From NCBI RefSeq assembly GCF_039541075.1, contig NZ_BAABFN010000004.1, positions 62,001 to 126,000 of the forward strand: DNA of 64,000 bases, read 5' to 3'. This document shows positions 15,400 to 23,098 of this stretch, piece by piece. Position numbers and translations under genes: made by a program. Positions within the stretch are counted from its first letter, which is position 1, and every line of letters starts with the position of its first letter. The notes below the pieces were generated by a model. It saw only the letters and a program-made list of their open reading frames with translations. It had not been told where the DNA came from and did no database searches. The stretch comes from Compostibacter hankyongensis (GTDB taxonomy: Bacteria; Bacteroidota; Bacteroidia; Chitinophagales; Chitinophagaceae).

Positions 15400-16248
15400 A
15401 TGAACGATGCGTCTTTGCTCGACGCCTTTATCCGTGCCGCGCTGGCCGAAGATGTAGGTCCCGGGGATCATACCACCCTGGCCTGTATACCGGCGAAAGC
15501 CTGCGGGAAGGCTGTGCTCAAGATCAAGGCGGCGGGGGTGCTGGCCGGTATGGAGGTGGCGGAAGCCGTTTTCCGGTACCTGGACCCGGAAACCGTTTTT
15601 GTACCGTACAAGCAGGACGGTGAGGCCATGCGTCCGGGAGAGCATGCCTTTGAAGTAGCTGGGCGGGTGCATGCCATTCTCCAGGGAGAGCGGCTGGTGC
15701 TCAACTGCATGCAGCGGATGAGCGGCATCGCCACGCTGACCCGGCAATACACCGACCGGCTGCAGGGGTACGCCACCCGACTTCTGGATACCCGGAAAAC
15801 CACCCCCAACTTCAGAATGCTGGAAAAGGCAGCCGTAAAAGCCGGAGGAGGTGTCAATCACCGCATGGGTCTGTACGACCTGATCATGCTGAAGGATAAT
15901 CATATCGACTATTGCGGGGGCATTACCCGGGCGGTTCGCCGGGTGCAGGAATACCTGACTGCGAACGGGCTGAGCCTCAAGATAGAAGTAGAGGCCCGCA
16001 CGCCGGCCGATGTGGAAGAGATTCTCGCCGCCGGAGGAGTGCATCGCATCATGCTGGACAACTTTTCGCCGGAGCAGCTTTCGGCGGCCGTACGGCAGAT
16101 CGGCGGCCGCACCGAAACGGAAGCCTCGGGAGGGATTACGCTCGACAACCTGGAGGCTTATGCCGCTACCGGGGTGGATTATATCTCGGCTGGAGCGGTT
16201 ATCCACCAGGCCGTGAGCCTGGATCTGAGCCTGAAGGCGGCCCAATGA
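15400..16248 (+). CDS. nadC: Nicotinate-nucleotide diphosphorylase (carboxylating)
   Basis: A 282-residue cytoplasmic enzyme of NAD synthesis that makes nicotinate mononucleotide from quinolinate and PRPP. Characteristic stretches are ALAEDVGPGDHTTLACIP, ERLVLNCMQRMSGIATLT, LDTRKTTPNFRMLEKAAVKAGGGVNHRMGLYD (only in pieces here), MLKDNHID, and the C-terminal EASGGITLDNLEAYAATGVDYIS. I prefer the ATG at 15400 (MNDASLLDAFIRAAL) because it fits the family start and the promoter; a longer in-frame start at 15367 would lie upstream of the -7 box. The next gene starts 169 bp later, with repeat copy B filling the gap. Confidence 0.95.
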   Translation: MNDASLLDAFIRAALAEDVGPGDHTTLACIPAKACGKAVLKIKAAGVLAGMEVAEAVFRYLDPETVFVPYKQDGEAMRPGEHAFEVAGRVHAILQGERLVLNCMQRMSGIATLTRQYTDRLQGYATRLLDTRKTTPNFRMLEKAAVKAGGGVNHRMGLYDLIMLKDNHIDYCGGITRAVRRVQEYLTANGLSLKIEVEARTPADVEEILAAGGVHRIMLDNFSPEQLSAAVRQIGGRTETEASGGITLDNLEAYAATGVDYISAGAVIHQAVSLDLSLKAAQ

Positions 16249-16417
16249 GAGGTGAAGGGTTAAAGGAGAAGGGTGAAAGGCATTTTTAGTTTAAAGTCCA
16301 AAGTCTAAGGTTCCGTTCCAGACAGATCAACTTTAGACTTTGAACCTTAGGCTACGGAACCTCAAACCAGAAACTTCAAATCAGAAACCGGAAACCAGAA
16401 ACCACTGACTATCGACG
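16249..16417 (+). repeat. Modular intergenic repeat, copy B (nadC to YegS-like gene)
   Basis: Fills the whole gap. A GGTGAAGGG/AAAGGAGAAGGG purine tract follows the nadC stop. Then CAAAGTCTAA (16299-16308) pairs with TTAGACTTTG (16333-16342). The CAGAAACTTCAAATCAGAAACC-type tail ends right at the GTG start of the next gene. Confidence 0.8.
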
Positions 16418-17341
16418 GTGAAACGCGTTCTTTTTATCATCAATCAGAAGTCGGGCACTGACCGTCGCAAGCAGCTGGGCCGGGTGATCGCCCGGGAGCT
16501 GGACGGTACGCGTTTTTCCAGCGAGATCGTTTTTACCGGCTATCGCGGGCATGCCGTAACGCTGGCCAGGGAAGGCGTGCAGGCCGGCGTAGATATTATT
16601 GCCGCTGTGGGAGGCGATGGATCGGTCAACGAGGTAGCGCAGGGCATGGAAGGCAGCGATGCGCTGCTGGCGGTGATTCCCAAAGGAAGCGGAAACGGGC
16701 TGGCGCGGACCCTCGGCATTCCGCGGGATACCGGCAGGGCCATCCGGCTGATCAACCGGCAGCATACCCGCTGGATCGATGCGGGAACGGCCAACGGTCA
16801 CCTGTTTCTCAGCAATGCGGGCGTCGGTTTCGATGCGCTGATCGCGCGTCTTTTTGCCAGAAATACCGGTCGCGGCTTACTTAATTATACCAAGCTTGTG
16901 CTGCATTCGCTCGGCAAATACCAGCACAAGCATTATCACCTGGAGGCAGACGGGCACCTCCTGCATGAAAAGGCTTTCTTTGTGGCGGTGGCCAACGGCA
17001 CGCAGTTTGGATACGATTTTAAAATAGCTCCCGGGGCGCTGCCGGACGATGGGTGGCTGGACCTTTGTGTAATGCATCCCCTGCGGATGACGAACCTGCC
17101 CCATGTCGGATTGCAGGCCCTGACAGGCAGATTGCGGAACAACGCCTATATTCAGCAGCTCCGGTGCCGCCGCGTCCGGATTACGCGGGATGAGCCGCTG
17201 GAGTGGATGCAGGTGGACGGCGATGCCCTGCCGGTAGAAAACGGCTATGTGGAAATCGGCCTCCGGCCCCGGGCGCTCCGGGTGATCGTGCCCAGCCCCC
17301 GACCCCCTAAAGGGGGAATAACGGTAAAAGGCGAAGGGTGA
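16418..17341 (+). CDS. YegS/BmrU-type diacylglycerol or lipid kinase
   Basis: A 307-residue soluble lipid kinase of the DAGK catalytic family. The nucleotide-binding GGDGS motif is at residues 65-69 and PKGSGNGLAR at 88-97. IDAGTANGHLFLSNAGVGFDA and the C-terminal MQVDGDALP segment are also typical. The start codon is GTG and lies at the right end of repeat copy B, so the repeat may have replaced the original start region. The last 15 residues (SPRPPKGGITVKGEG) come from the GC-palindrome module of another repeat copy and nearly match the AcpH tail. The lipid substrate is not known. Confidence 0.88.
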   Translation: MKRVLFIINQKSGTDRRKQLGRVIARELDGTRFSSEIVFTGYRGHAVTLAREGVQAGVDIIAAVGGDGSVNEVAQGMEGSDALLAVIPKGSGNGLARTLGIPRDTGRAIRLINRQHTRWIDAGTANGHLFLSNAGVGFDALIARLFARNTGRGLLNYTKLVLHSLGKYQHKHYHLEADGHLLHEKAFFVAVANGTQFGYDFKIAPGALPDDGWLDLCVMHPLRMTNLPHVGLQALTGRLRNNAYIQQLRCRRVRITRDEPLEWMQVDGDALPVENGYVEIGLRPRALRVIVPSPRPPKGGITVKGEG

Positions 17342-17355
17342 AAGGTGAAGGGCAT
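17291..17355 (+). repeat. GC-palindrome and GGTGAAGGG module (repeat copy C, left part)
   Basis: CCCCCTAAAGGGGG palindrome, then AATAACGGTAAAAGG and GAAGGGTGAAAGGTGAAGGGCAT. It covers the 3' end and stop codon of the YegS-type gene, as the related unit at 10098 does for acpH. Confidence 0.85.
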
Positions 17356-17450
17356 TTTAACGATTGGGTAATTTGATGATTATTCTTAATAGCATTATCC
17401 ATCCGATTTTGGTCGTTCAGCGCAATAAGCGCATTGCGATAATGACCTTA

Positions 17451-17577
17451 GAAAAATGACGTTAAAAAATTTGTGAAATGGAGCAAATTTTAGTCATTTT
17501 TCGGCAGTCTTGATTTCTCTTTGGTTCTTTCTTTGCATCAAGGCAAAGAAAGAACCAGAAATCAGAAACCCAAACAA
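17451..17577. repeat. Two strong hairpins, REP-like element
   Basis: First hairpin: GAAAAATGAC (17451-17460) with GTCATTTTTC (17493-17502), extended by AAAATTTG (17466-17473) with CAAATTTT (17484-17491). Second hairpin: GGTTCTTTCTTTG (17523-17535) with CAAAGAAAGAACC (17544-17556), 13 bp perfect with an 8-nt loop. A CAGAAATCAGAAACCC tail follows. The upstream part (17356-17450) holds only short CGCAAT/ATTGCG symmetry and no gene. Confidence 0.8.
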
Positions 17578-17644
17578 AAGCCAATGACCGATGAGAAAAA
17601 ATGCCCCTGACCTTGTGCCTTTAATCTTTAACCCAGAATGACCC

Positions 17645-17983
17645 ATGGCCAAAAAGAACAAATCCGGAACTGGCGGTATCGTTTATTCCACAAATCCGGA
17701 CTTTGCCTTTGAGCAGGAAAGCGGGGAGCAGGAAACGCTTCCTCCTGCGCAGCAAATGCTGCAGGTGAAGCTGGATACCAAGCACAGGGCCGGAAAAGTG
17801 GTGACCACCGTCGCCGGCTTTACCGGGAAAAGCGCCGACCTCGAAACGCTGGGCCGGCAGCTGAAGACCTACTGCGGTACCGGAGGCAGCGTCAAAGACG
17901 GTCTGATCATTATTCAGGGCGACTGCCGCACCAAGATTACCGGTATGCTTCGCAAAGCGGGTTACGGCGTAAAAACTGTTTAA
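17645..17983 (+). CDS. SUI1/YciH-type translation initiation factor
   Basis: A 112-residue protein of the eIF1/SUI1 family, bacterial YciH type. A flexible N-terminus of about 38 residues is followed by the SUI1 domain: LQVKLDTKHRAGKVVTTVAGFTGKSADLETLGRQLKT in pieces, then CGTGGSVKDGLIIIQGDCRTKITGMLRKAGYGVKTV. The GTGGSVKDG and IQGD motifs are diagnostic. In E. coli YciH favours correct start-codon selection and disfavours leaderless initiation; the same role here is inference but is notable given the many near-leaderless promoters in this window. It is convergent with birA, the two stop codons only 2 bp apart. Confidence 0.92.
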   Translation: MAKKNKSGTGGIVYSTNPDFAFEQESGEQETLPPAQQMLQVKLDTKHRAGKVVTTVAGFTGKSADLETLGRQLKTYCGTGGSVKDGLIIIQGDCRTKITGMLRKAGYGVKTV

Positions 17984-17985
17984 GG

Positions 17986-18744
17986 TCAAATCACAAACCG
18001 CACCGCCCCGAAGTCGAGTTGTAACCGGGTATTTCCCCTTTCCAAAAGCAGTCGCCCGTCGGGGGCTACGCCCCGGATGATCCCTTCAAAAGTTTCATTT
18101 TCCACTTCATACAGCGCCGGCTGGTCCAGCCGGTAGAGGGAGCGGGTATAATCGCTCATCACCCTCTCGTAGTGTCCGGGTCGGAGCTGTTGATAGCGCC
18201 GGTCGAGACAGCGGCACAGCTCCCGGGCCAGGGGCACGACCGGAGCGGCCTGCCCGGTGATCTGCCGCAGAGAAACAGGGTTGGGAAGATCGGTGGGGAA
18301 GACCACCTGGTTGATGTTGATTCCGATACCCACCACGGCATATTGCCAGCGGCCCCCCCGCCAGCTGTTCTCGATCAGCAGCCCGCCTGCCTTTCTGTCA
18401 TCCCAGTAAAGATCGTTGCTCCATTTTATGCAGGCCTTCTCCCCGGCGGCCTGACGGAAAAAATCAAGCGTTCCGAGCGCCATGGCTGCATTCAGGAGGA
18501 AGGGTTCCGGAAGGGCTTTTGATTCCGGCCGCAGCACGACGGAAAGCGTGATGTTCTCCCCCGCCTCGGCGCTCCAGCGCCGGCCCCGCTGGCCTCTTCC
18601 GGCAGTTTGACGGTGGGCGAAATAAGTGGTGCCTTCCGCTACGGCAGCCTCCCCGGCACAGCAGGCCATGGCATAGTTATTGGTACTGTCCACCGAGGAC
18701 AGCTCCACCCAGGGACGACCGATGGAAACGGCGTTTTCAGACAT
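17986..18744 (-). CDS. birA: Biotin--[acetyl-CoA-carboxylase] ligase
   Basis: A 252-residue monofunctional biotin protein ligase that makes biotinyl-AMP and loads it onto carboxylase carrier domains. The N-terminus VELSSVDSTNNYAMA, the biotinyl-AMP loop HRQTAGRGQRGRRW (about 44-57), and CIKWSNDLYWDDRKAGGLLIEN (about 108-129, with the key Lys) are conserved, as is GIGININQ. There is no N-terminal helix-turn-helix, so it does not act as a repressor like E. coli BirA. It diverges from rsfS; this birA/rsfS/ftsH arrangement is common in Bacteroidota. Confidence 0.95.
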   Translation of the reverse strand: MSENAVSIGRPWVELSSVDSTNNYAMACCAGEAAVAEGTTYFAHRQTAGRGQRGRRWSAEAGENITLSVVLRPESKALPEPFLLNAAMALGTLDFFRQAAGEKACIKWSNDLYWDDRKAGGLLIENSWRGGRWQYAVVGIGININQVVFPTDLPNPVSLRQITGQAAPVVPLARELCRCLDRRYQQLRPGHYERVMSDYTRSLYRLDQPALYEVENETFEGIIRGVAPDGRLLLERGNTRLQLDFGAVRFVI

Positions 18745-18805
18745 GAAAAATATTTATAAGGAGTATGAACATTTAGCAGGACCTGCCGTTTACTTATATA
18801 TCCCG

Positions 18806-18813
18806 CAAAGGTA
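18806..18813 (-). promoter_or_regulatory. -7 promoter box for birA
   Basis: The minus strand reads TACCTTTG, exact TAnnTTTG match, 61 bases before the birA ATG. Confidence 0.6.
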
Positions 18814-18873
18814 TCCCATTCCCGGTATCCGGCCGGTCATGGAATTTAACCCCGTATTTAATAAGGGAATTAC

Positions 18874-18881
18874 TAACTTTG
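18874..18881 (+). promoter_or_regulatory. -7 promoter box for rsfS-ftsH-lutC
   Basis: TAACTTTG, exact match, 50 bases before the rsfS start. It sits back to back with the birA promoter 60 bp away. Confidence 0.7.
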
Positions 18882-18931
18882 CGGGTTAATCAATTATAAT
18901 AATTGAAAATAAACATAAAATCACTATTTAT

Positions 18932-19336
18932 TTGGCACCATTAACCGTACTGAACACCCGTCCGAAAGGGGCAACCCGCTTAACCAGGAACAGTAAATTA
19001 TTTGAAGCCATTATTCACGCTATCCGGGAAAAAAAAGGCACCCACATCGTGTCCCTGGATCTGCGCCAGATTCCCGAAGCAGTGGCTGATCTCTTTGTGA
19101 TCTGCGAGGCCAATGCTACCACACAGGTCCGTGCCATTGCCGATTTTGTGGAAGAGACGGTAAAAAAAGAAACGGGTGAAGATCCCTATAAACACGAAGG
19201 CTACGCCGCGCTGCAATGGGTGCTGATCGATTATGTAAATATTGTAGTGCATGTATTTCAACCCGAAGTCCGGAAATTTTACCGGCTGGAGGAAATGTGG
19301 AATGATGCCGGCGTTATGGAGCACAACGACAAATGA
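18932..19336 (+). CDS. rsfS: Ribosomal silencing factor RsfS
   Basis: A 134-residue factor that binds ribosomal protein uL14 and blocks joining of the subunits when nutrients are low. The core SKLFEAIIHAIREKKGTHIVSLDLRQIPEAVADLFVICEA (seen in pieces), ATTQVRAIADFVEE, PYKHEGYAALQWVLIDYVNIVVHVF and RKFYRLEEMW is fully conserved. No ATG lies in frame between the upstream in-frame stop (18887-18889) and the conserved core, so the likely start is the TTG at 18932; an ATT or ATA start is the alternative. A weak start may keep expression low. It is followed by ftsH after 79 bp. Confidence 0.92.
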   Translation: MAPLTVLNTRPKGATRLTRNSKLFEAIIHAIREKKGTHIVSLDLRQIPEAVADLFVICEANATTQVRAIADFVEETVKKETGEDPYKHEGYAALQWVLIDYVNIVVHVFQPEVRKFYRLEEMWNDAGVMEHNDK

Positions 19337-19415
19337 CAGTAGCCTTCAGGCAGGAAAAACGGCCGTTAAACGATCAATATAACCTTATCACTTATCAACC
19401 TAACAAAACTCAGTA

Positions 19416-21488
19416 GTGGCAGATCAAATGGAAACAGGATCAAACGGCATGCAGCCCCGCAGGGAAGGAGGAGAAGGTAAATCTCCGAGGAAAGGGCCGA
19501 AATTCAATATATACTGGATATATGCCATCATCGGCATCGTGCTGCTGTCCATGCAGTTTTTTGACTTTCGCAGCAAACCGCAGACCATCAGCTTTCAGGA
19601 GTTCCAGCGGAATTATCTCGAAAGCCACGATGTGGCCAAGCTGGTGGTGGTCAATAAAAGCGATGTAGAAGTCTATATCAAACAGGACCGGCTGAACGAT
19701 CCCAAGTACAAGGACGTGGCCAAGGGAAGTCTGGGCAATCTGAATCCCGGTCCGCATTATCATTTTACCATCGGCAGCGTAGAAAGCTTTAAGCAGGACC
19801 TCGACAAGGCCCAGCAGGATTTTTCTGCGGACCAGATCGTGCCCGTTACCTATGATAACCGTCCGGACTGGTTCGGACCCATCCTGCAGCTGGTGCTGCC
19901 CATCCTCCTGGTGCTGGGGCTGTGGGTGCTGCTCATGCGCAAGATGGGCGGCGGCACCGGTAGCGGCGGCGGTCCCGGCGGCATCTTCAATATCGGGAAA
20001 TCCAAGGCCCAGCTTTTTGAGAAGGGCGCCCGGGTAAACATCACCTTTAACGATGTGGCCGGTCTGGACGAAGCCAAGGTGGAGGTGATGGAAGTTGTGG
20101 ACTTCCTGAAAAATCCCAAGAAATACACCATGCTGGGGGGTAAGATACCCAAGGGATGCCTGCTGGTAGGCCCTCCCGGTACGGGTAAGACCCTCCTGGC
20201 CAAGGCCATGGCCGGAGAAGCCCAGGTGCCGTTCTTTTCCATGTCGGGGTCGGACTTCGTGGAGCTGTTTGTGGGCGTAGGCGCCAGCCGGGTGCGGGAT
20301 CTCTTTAAAACCGCCCGGGAAAAAGCCCCCTGTATCATTTTTATCGATGAAATAGACGCCATCGGCCGTGCCCGGGGGAAGAACATGATGATGAGCAACG
20401 ACGAACGGGAGAATACCCTGAACCAGCTGCTCGTGGAGATGGACGGCTTTGGCACCGACAGCGGCATCATCATCCTGGCGGCCACCAACCGTCCCGATGT
20501 GCTGGACAGCGCCCTGCTGCGCCCCGGCCGCTTCGACCGGCAGATCACCATTGAAAAGCCCGACCTGGCCGGCCGCGCCAAGATCTTTGAAGTACATTTA
20601 AAACCGATAAAGAAATCCCCGGACCTGGACATCAGCAAGCTGGCTGCCATGACCCCCGGCTTTGCCGGTGCCGATATCGCCAATGTCTGTAACGAAGCGG
20701 CGCTCATTGCCGCCCGTAACGGGAAGTCGCAGGTGGAGATGCAGGATTTCAACGATGCCATCGACCGGGTGATCGGCGGTCTGGAAAAGAAAAACAAGAT
20801 TATCTCCCCCGGCGAAAAAGAAGTGATCGCCCACCACGAAGCCGGTCATGCTATCTGCGGATGGTTCCTGGAGCATGCCAATCCCCTGGTGAAGGTCACC
20901 ATCGTGCCGCGCGGTGTGGCCGCGCTCGGCTATGCGCAGTACCTGCCCCGGGAACAGTATCTGTATAACACCGAGCAGCTCATGGACGATATCTGTATGA
21001 CGCTGGGTGGACGCGCTTCAGAAGAGCTGATCTTCGGCAAGATATCCACCGGCGCGCAGAACGACCTGCAGGTCATCACCAAGATGGCCTATGCCATGGT
21101 GTCTGTATACGGCATGAACGAAAAGGTGGGGAATGTATCGTTCTACGATCCTCAGAATGACTATACCTTCAATAAGCCTTATTCGGAAGAAACCGCGCAG
21201 CTGATCGACGAGGAAGTCCGGAAGCTGATCGTAACGGCTTATGAACGGACCAAGGAGCTGCTGGCCAGGAAGATGGAGCAGCTGAAGCTGCTGGCCGGTG
21301 AGCTGCTGAAAAAGGAAGTGCTTTATCAGTCCGACCTGGAGCGCCTGCTGGGTAAACGGCCCTATGACGAAGAGCGGAAAGAGCCTTCCATCGTGTTTAC
21401 CCCTACCGATAACAACGTACAGCCCCAGGATATCATCCTGCCCAAAACGCCGGAGAACAATGCCGGCGAACGGAACCAGGACCTGTAA
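19416..21488 (+). CDS. ftsH: ATP-dependent zinc metalloprotease FtsH
   Basis: A 690-residue membrane-anchored AAA+ protease that removes misfolded membrane proteins and short-lived regulators. A first membrane helix lies at about 29-46 and a second at about 150-171, with the periplasmic FtsH_ext domain between them. A glycine-rich linker is followed by the AAA domain: Walker A GPPGTGKT at 252-259, Walker B IIFIDEIDAIG, and the second region of homology. The zinc site HEAGH is at 474-478. The start is GTG at 19416; an ATG four codons later is possible. The C-terminal 40 residues are polar and variable. lutC follows after 14 bp. Confidence 0.97.
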   Translation: MADQMETGSNGMQPRREGGEGKSPRKGPKFNIYWIYAIIGIVLLSMQFFDFRSKPQTISFQEFQRNYLESHDVAKLVVVNKSDVEVYIKQDRLNDPKYKDVAKGSLGNLNPGPHYHFTIGSVESFKQDLDKAQQDFSADQIVPVTYDNRPDWFGPILQLVLPILLVLGLWVLLMRKMGGGTGSGGGPGGIFNIGKSKAQLFEKGARVNITFNDVAGLDEAKVEVMEVVDFLKNPKKYTMLGGKIPKGCLLVGPPGTGKTLLAKAMAGEAQVPFFSMSGSDFVELFVGVGASRVRDLFKTAREKAPCIIFIDEIDAIGRARGKNMMMSNDERENTLNQLLVEMDGFGTDSGIIILAATNRPDVLDSALLRPGRFDRQITIEKPDLAGRAKIFEVHLKPIKKSPDLDISKLAAMTPGFAGADIANVCNEAALIAARNGKSQVEMQDFNDAIDRVIGGLEKKNKIISPGEKEVIAHHEAGHAICGWFLEHANPLVKVTIVPRGVAALGYAQYLPREQYLYNTEQLMDDICMTLGGRASEELIFGKISTGAQNDLQVITKMAYAMVSVYGMNEKVGNVSFYDPQNDYTFNKPYSEETAQLIDEEVRKLIVTAYERTKELLARKMEQLKLLAGELLKKEVLYQSDLERLLGKRPYDEERKEPSIVFTPTDNNVQPQDIILPKTPENNAGERNQDL

Positions 21489-21502
21489 GCGAGCGCAGAC
21501 AT

Positions 21503-22144
21503 ATGAAAGTATCTCCCGCCAAGGAAAACATACTCAAACGCGTCAGGAATGCGCTCAGCCAGCCTGTGCAGCTGCCTTTCCCGCGCGCGGAAGGAAATGC
21601 TTCCGTCTATAATACGCCCGAAGGGGAGGAGCCGGAGATCGCGTTTGCCGAAGCCTTTTCGCGGCTGCAGGGTAAGTTTGTGTTTTGCGCGGACCATGAG
21701 GAGCTGGCGGCCAACCTTTCCGCACTTGCTGCCAACAAGGACTGGAAGAAAGTGCATTGCCAGGAGCTGCAGCTGGTGCATATCCTGAGCCCCTACAGCT
21801 TGTCTTTTATCAATACGGGGGAGGACATGGATGATATAGATGCCGGCATCACCACCTGCGAAGCCCTGGTGGCCCGCACCGGCAGTATCATCATGAGCGC
21901 AGCGCAGCCCTCCGGCCGCAGTGTGGGCATTTTTGCTCCGGTACACATTGTAGTGGCCTATGCCAGCCAGCTGGTGCCCGATATCAAAGAGGGACTTCAA
22001 TATCTGAAGGAGAAGTACGGTCCGGAGCTGCCTTCCATGATCTCGTTTCAGACCGGACCCAGCCGCACCGCCGACATCGAAAAGACCCTGGTGGTCGGCG
22101 TACACGGTCCCCGGGAAGTGTACGTTTTCCTGGTGGACCAGTAA
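21503..22144 (+). CDS. lutC: LUD domain protein, LutC-like
   Basis: A 213-residue cytoplasmic protein with one LUD domain (formerly DUF162). ITTCEALVARTGSIIMSAAQPSGRSVGIFAPVHIVVAY and the C-terminal SFQTGPSRTADIEKTLVVGVHGPREVYVFLVDQ hold the family signature GPSRTADIE. In Bacillus LutC works with LutA and LutB in lactate oxidation. Here it sits behind ftsH rather than beside lutB (3886-5265), a position usual in Bacteroidota. Whether it serves lactate use or another purpose is open. Repeat copy D begins at its stop codon. Confidence 0.88.
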   Translation: MKVSPAKENILKRVRNALSQPVQLPFPRAEGNASVYNTPEGEEPEIAFAEAFSRLQGKFVFCADHEELAANLSALAANKDWKKVHCQELQLVHILSPYSLSFINTGEDMDDIDAGITTCEALVARTGSIIMSAAQPSGRSVGIFAPVHIVVAYASQLVPDIKEGLQYLKEKYGPELPSMISFQTGPSRTADIEKTLVVGVHGPREVYVFLVDQ

Positions 22145-22320
22145 AGATTAAGGGTGAAAGGCTAAGGGTGAAAGGCATCTTTTGAAGTTTAAAATTCAAG
22201 GTCTAAGGTCTGAAGTTCCATTCCGGGCAGATCAACTTTAGACGTTAAACTTTGGACCTTAGACCCTCGAACTTCAAACCAGAAATCAGAAACTGAGAAA
22301 CCGCTGACTACTGACCAGTG
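22145..22320 (+). repeat. Modular intergenic repeat, copy D (lutC to lpxH)
   Basis: Fills the whole gap. Purine tract with AAGGGTGAAAGGCTAAGGG, then a hairpin: GGTCTAAGGTC (22200-22210) with GACCTTAGACC (22255-22265), 11 bp perfect. The CAGAAATCAGAAACTGAGAAACC tail ends in CTGACTACTGACCAGTG directly at the lpxH start, resembling the end of copy B. Confidence 0.8.
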
Positions 22321-22323
22321 ATC

Positions 22324-23088
22324 ATGACTGAAATTCCCCTGCCCGAAGGCAAAAAGGTTTATTTCGCTTCCGATTTTCACCTCGGCGCTCCCGACATGAA
22401 GGCCAGCCACATCCGGGAAAAACGCATTGTCCGCTGGCTGGATGAGATCGAGGAGGATGCCGCTCATATTTTCCTGGTGGGGGACCTGTTCGACTTCTGG
22501 TTTGAGTACAAAAAAGTCATTCCCAAAGGATATACCCGCCTGTTGGGCAAGCTGGCGGCGCTTTCCGACCGCGGTACCGGCATCTCCGTGTTTATCGGCA
22601 ACCACGATATGTGGATGGACGGTTATTTCGAAGAAGAGCTGCATATTCCCGTCTATGTGGAGCCGCAGCGCTTTACGATAGGAGGTAAGCTTTTTTATAT
22701 CGGTCACGGCGACGGGCTGGGGCCGGGCGACCAGGGATACAAGATGATGAAAAAGGTATTCCGCCACCCGTTGAGCCGCTGGCTTTTTGCCGCATTACAT
22801 CCCAGCTGGGGGATATCCCTGGCGGACTACCTCAGCCGCCGCAGCCGCAGCGCCACCCAGCTGGAAACCTTTCTCGGGGAAGACCGGGAATGGCTGGTGA
22901 CCTACTGCAAATCCCTGCTGCAGCAGGAGCATGCCGACTATTTTATCTTCGGTCACCGTCACCTGCCCCTGGATATCCGGCTGGGACCTGACAGCCGTTA
23001 TATCAACCTGGGGGACTGGATCAATTATTACTCCTACGCCGTTTTTGACGGCGCCGATACCTCGCTGGTCTATTACGGACCGGAGTGA
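22324..23088 (+). CDS. lpxH: UDP-2,3-diacylglucosamine diphosphatase
   Basis: A 254-residue peripheral membrane metallophosphoesterase of lipid A synthesis that hydrolyses UDP-2,3-diacylglucosamine to lipid X. Metal ligands appear in order: ASDFHLGAP (Asp17, His19), GDLFDFW (53-59), GNHD (92-95), GHGDGLGPGD, and GHRHLP near the end. This motif set and the length are those of LpxH. I chose the ATG at 22324; the GTG two codons earlier belongs to the end of repeat copy D. It is convergent with recO, with 10 bp between the stop codons. Confidence 0.93.
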   Translation: MTEIPLPEGKKVYFASDFHLGAPDMKASHIREKRIVRWLDEIEEDAAHIFLVGDLFDFWFEYKKVIPKGYTRLLGKLAALSDRGTGISVFIGNHDMWMDGYFEEELHIPVYVEPQRFTIGGKLFYIGHGDGLGPGDQGYKMMKKVFRHPLSRWLFAALHPSWGISLADYLSRRSRSATQLETFLGEDREWLVTYCKSLLQQEHADYFIFGHRHLPLDIRLGPDSRYINLGDWINYYSYAVFDGADTSLVYYGPE

Positions 23089-23098
23089 AAGAGGCAGC

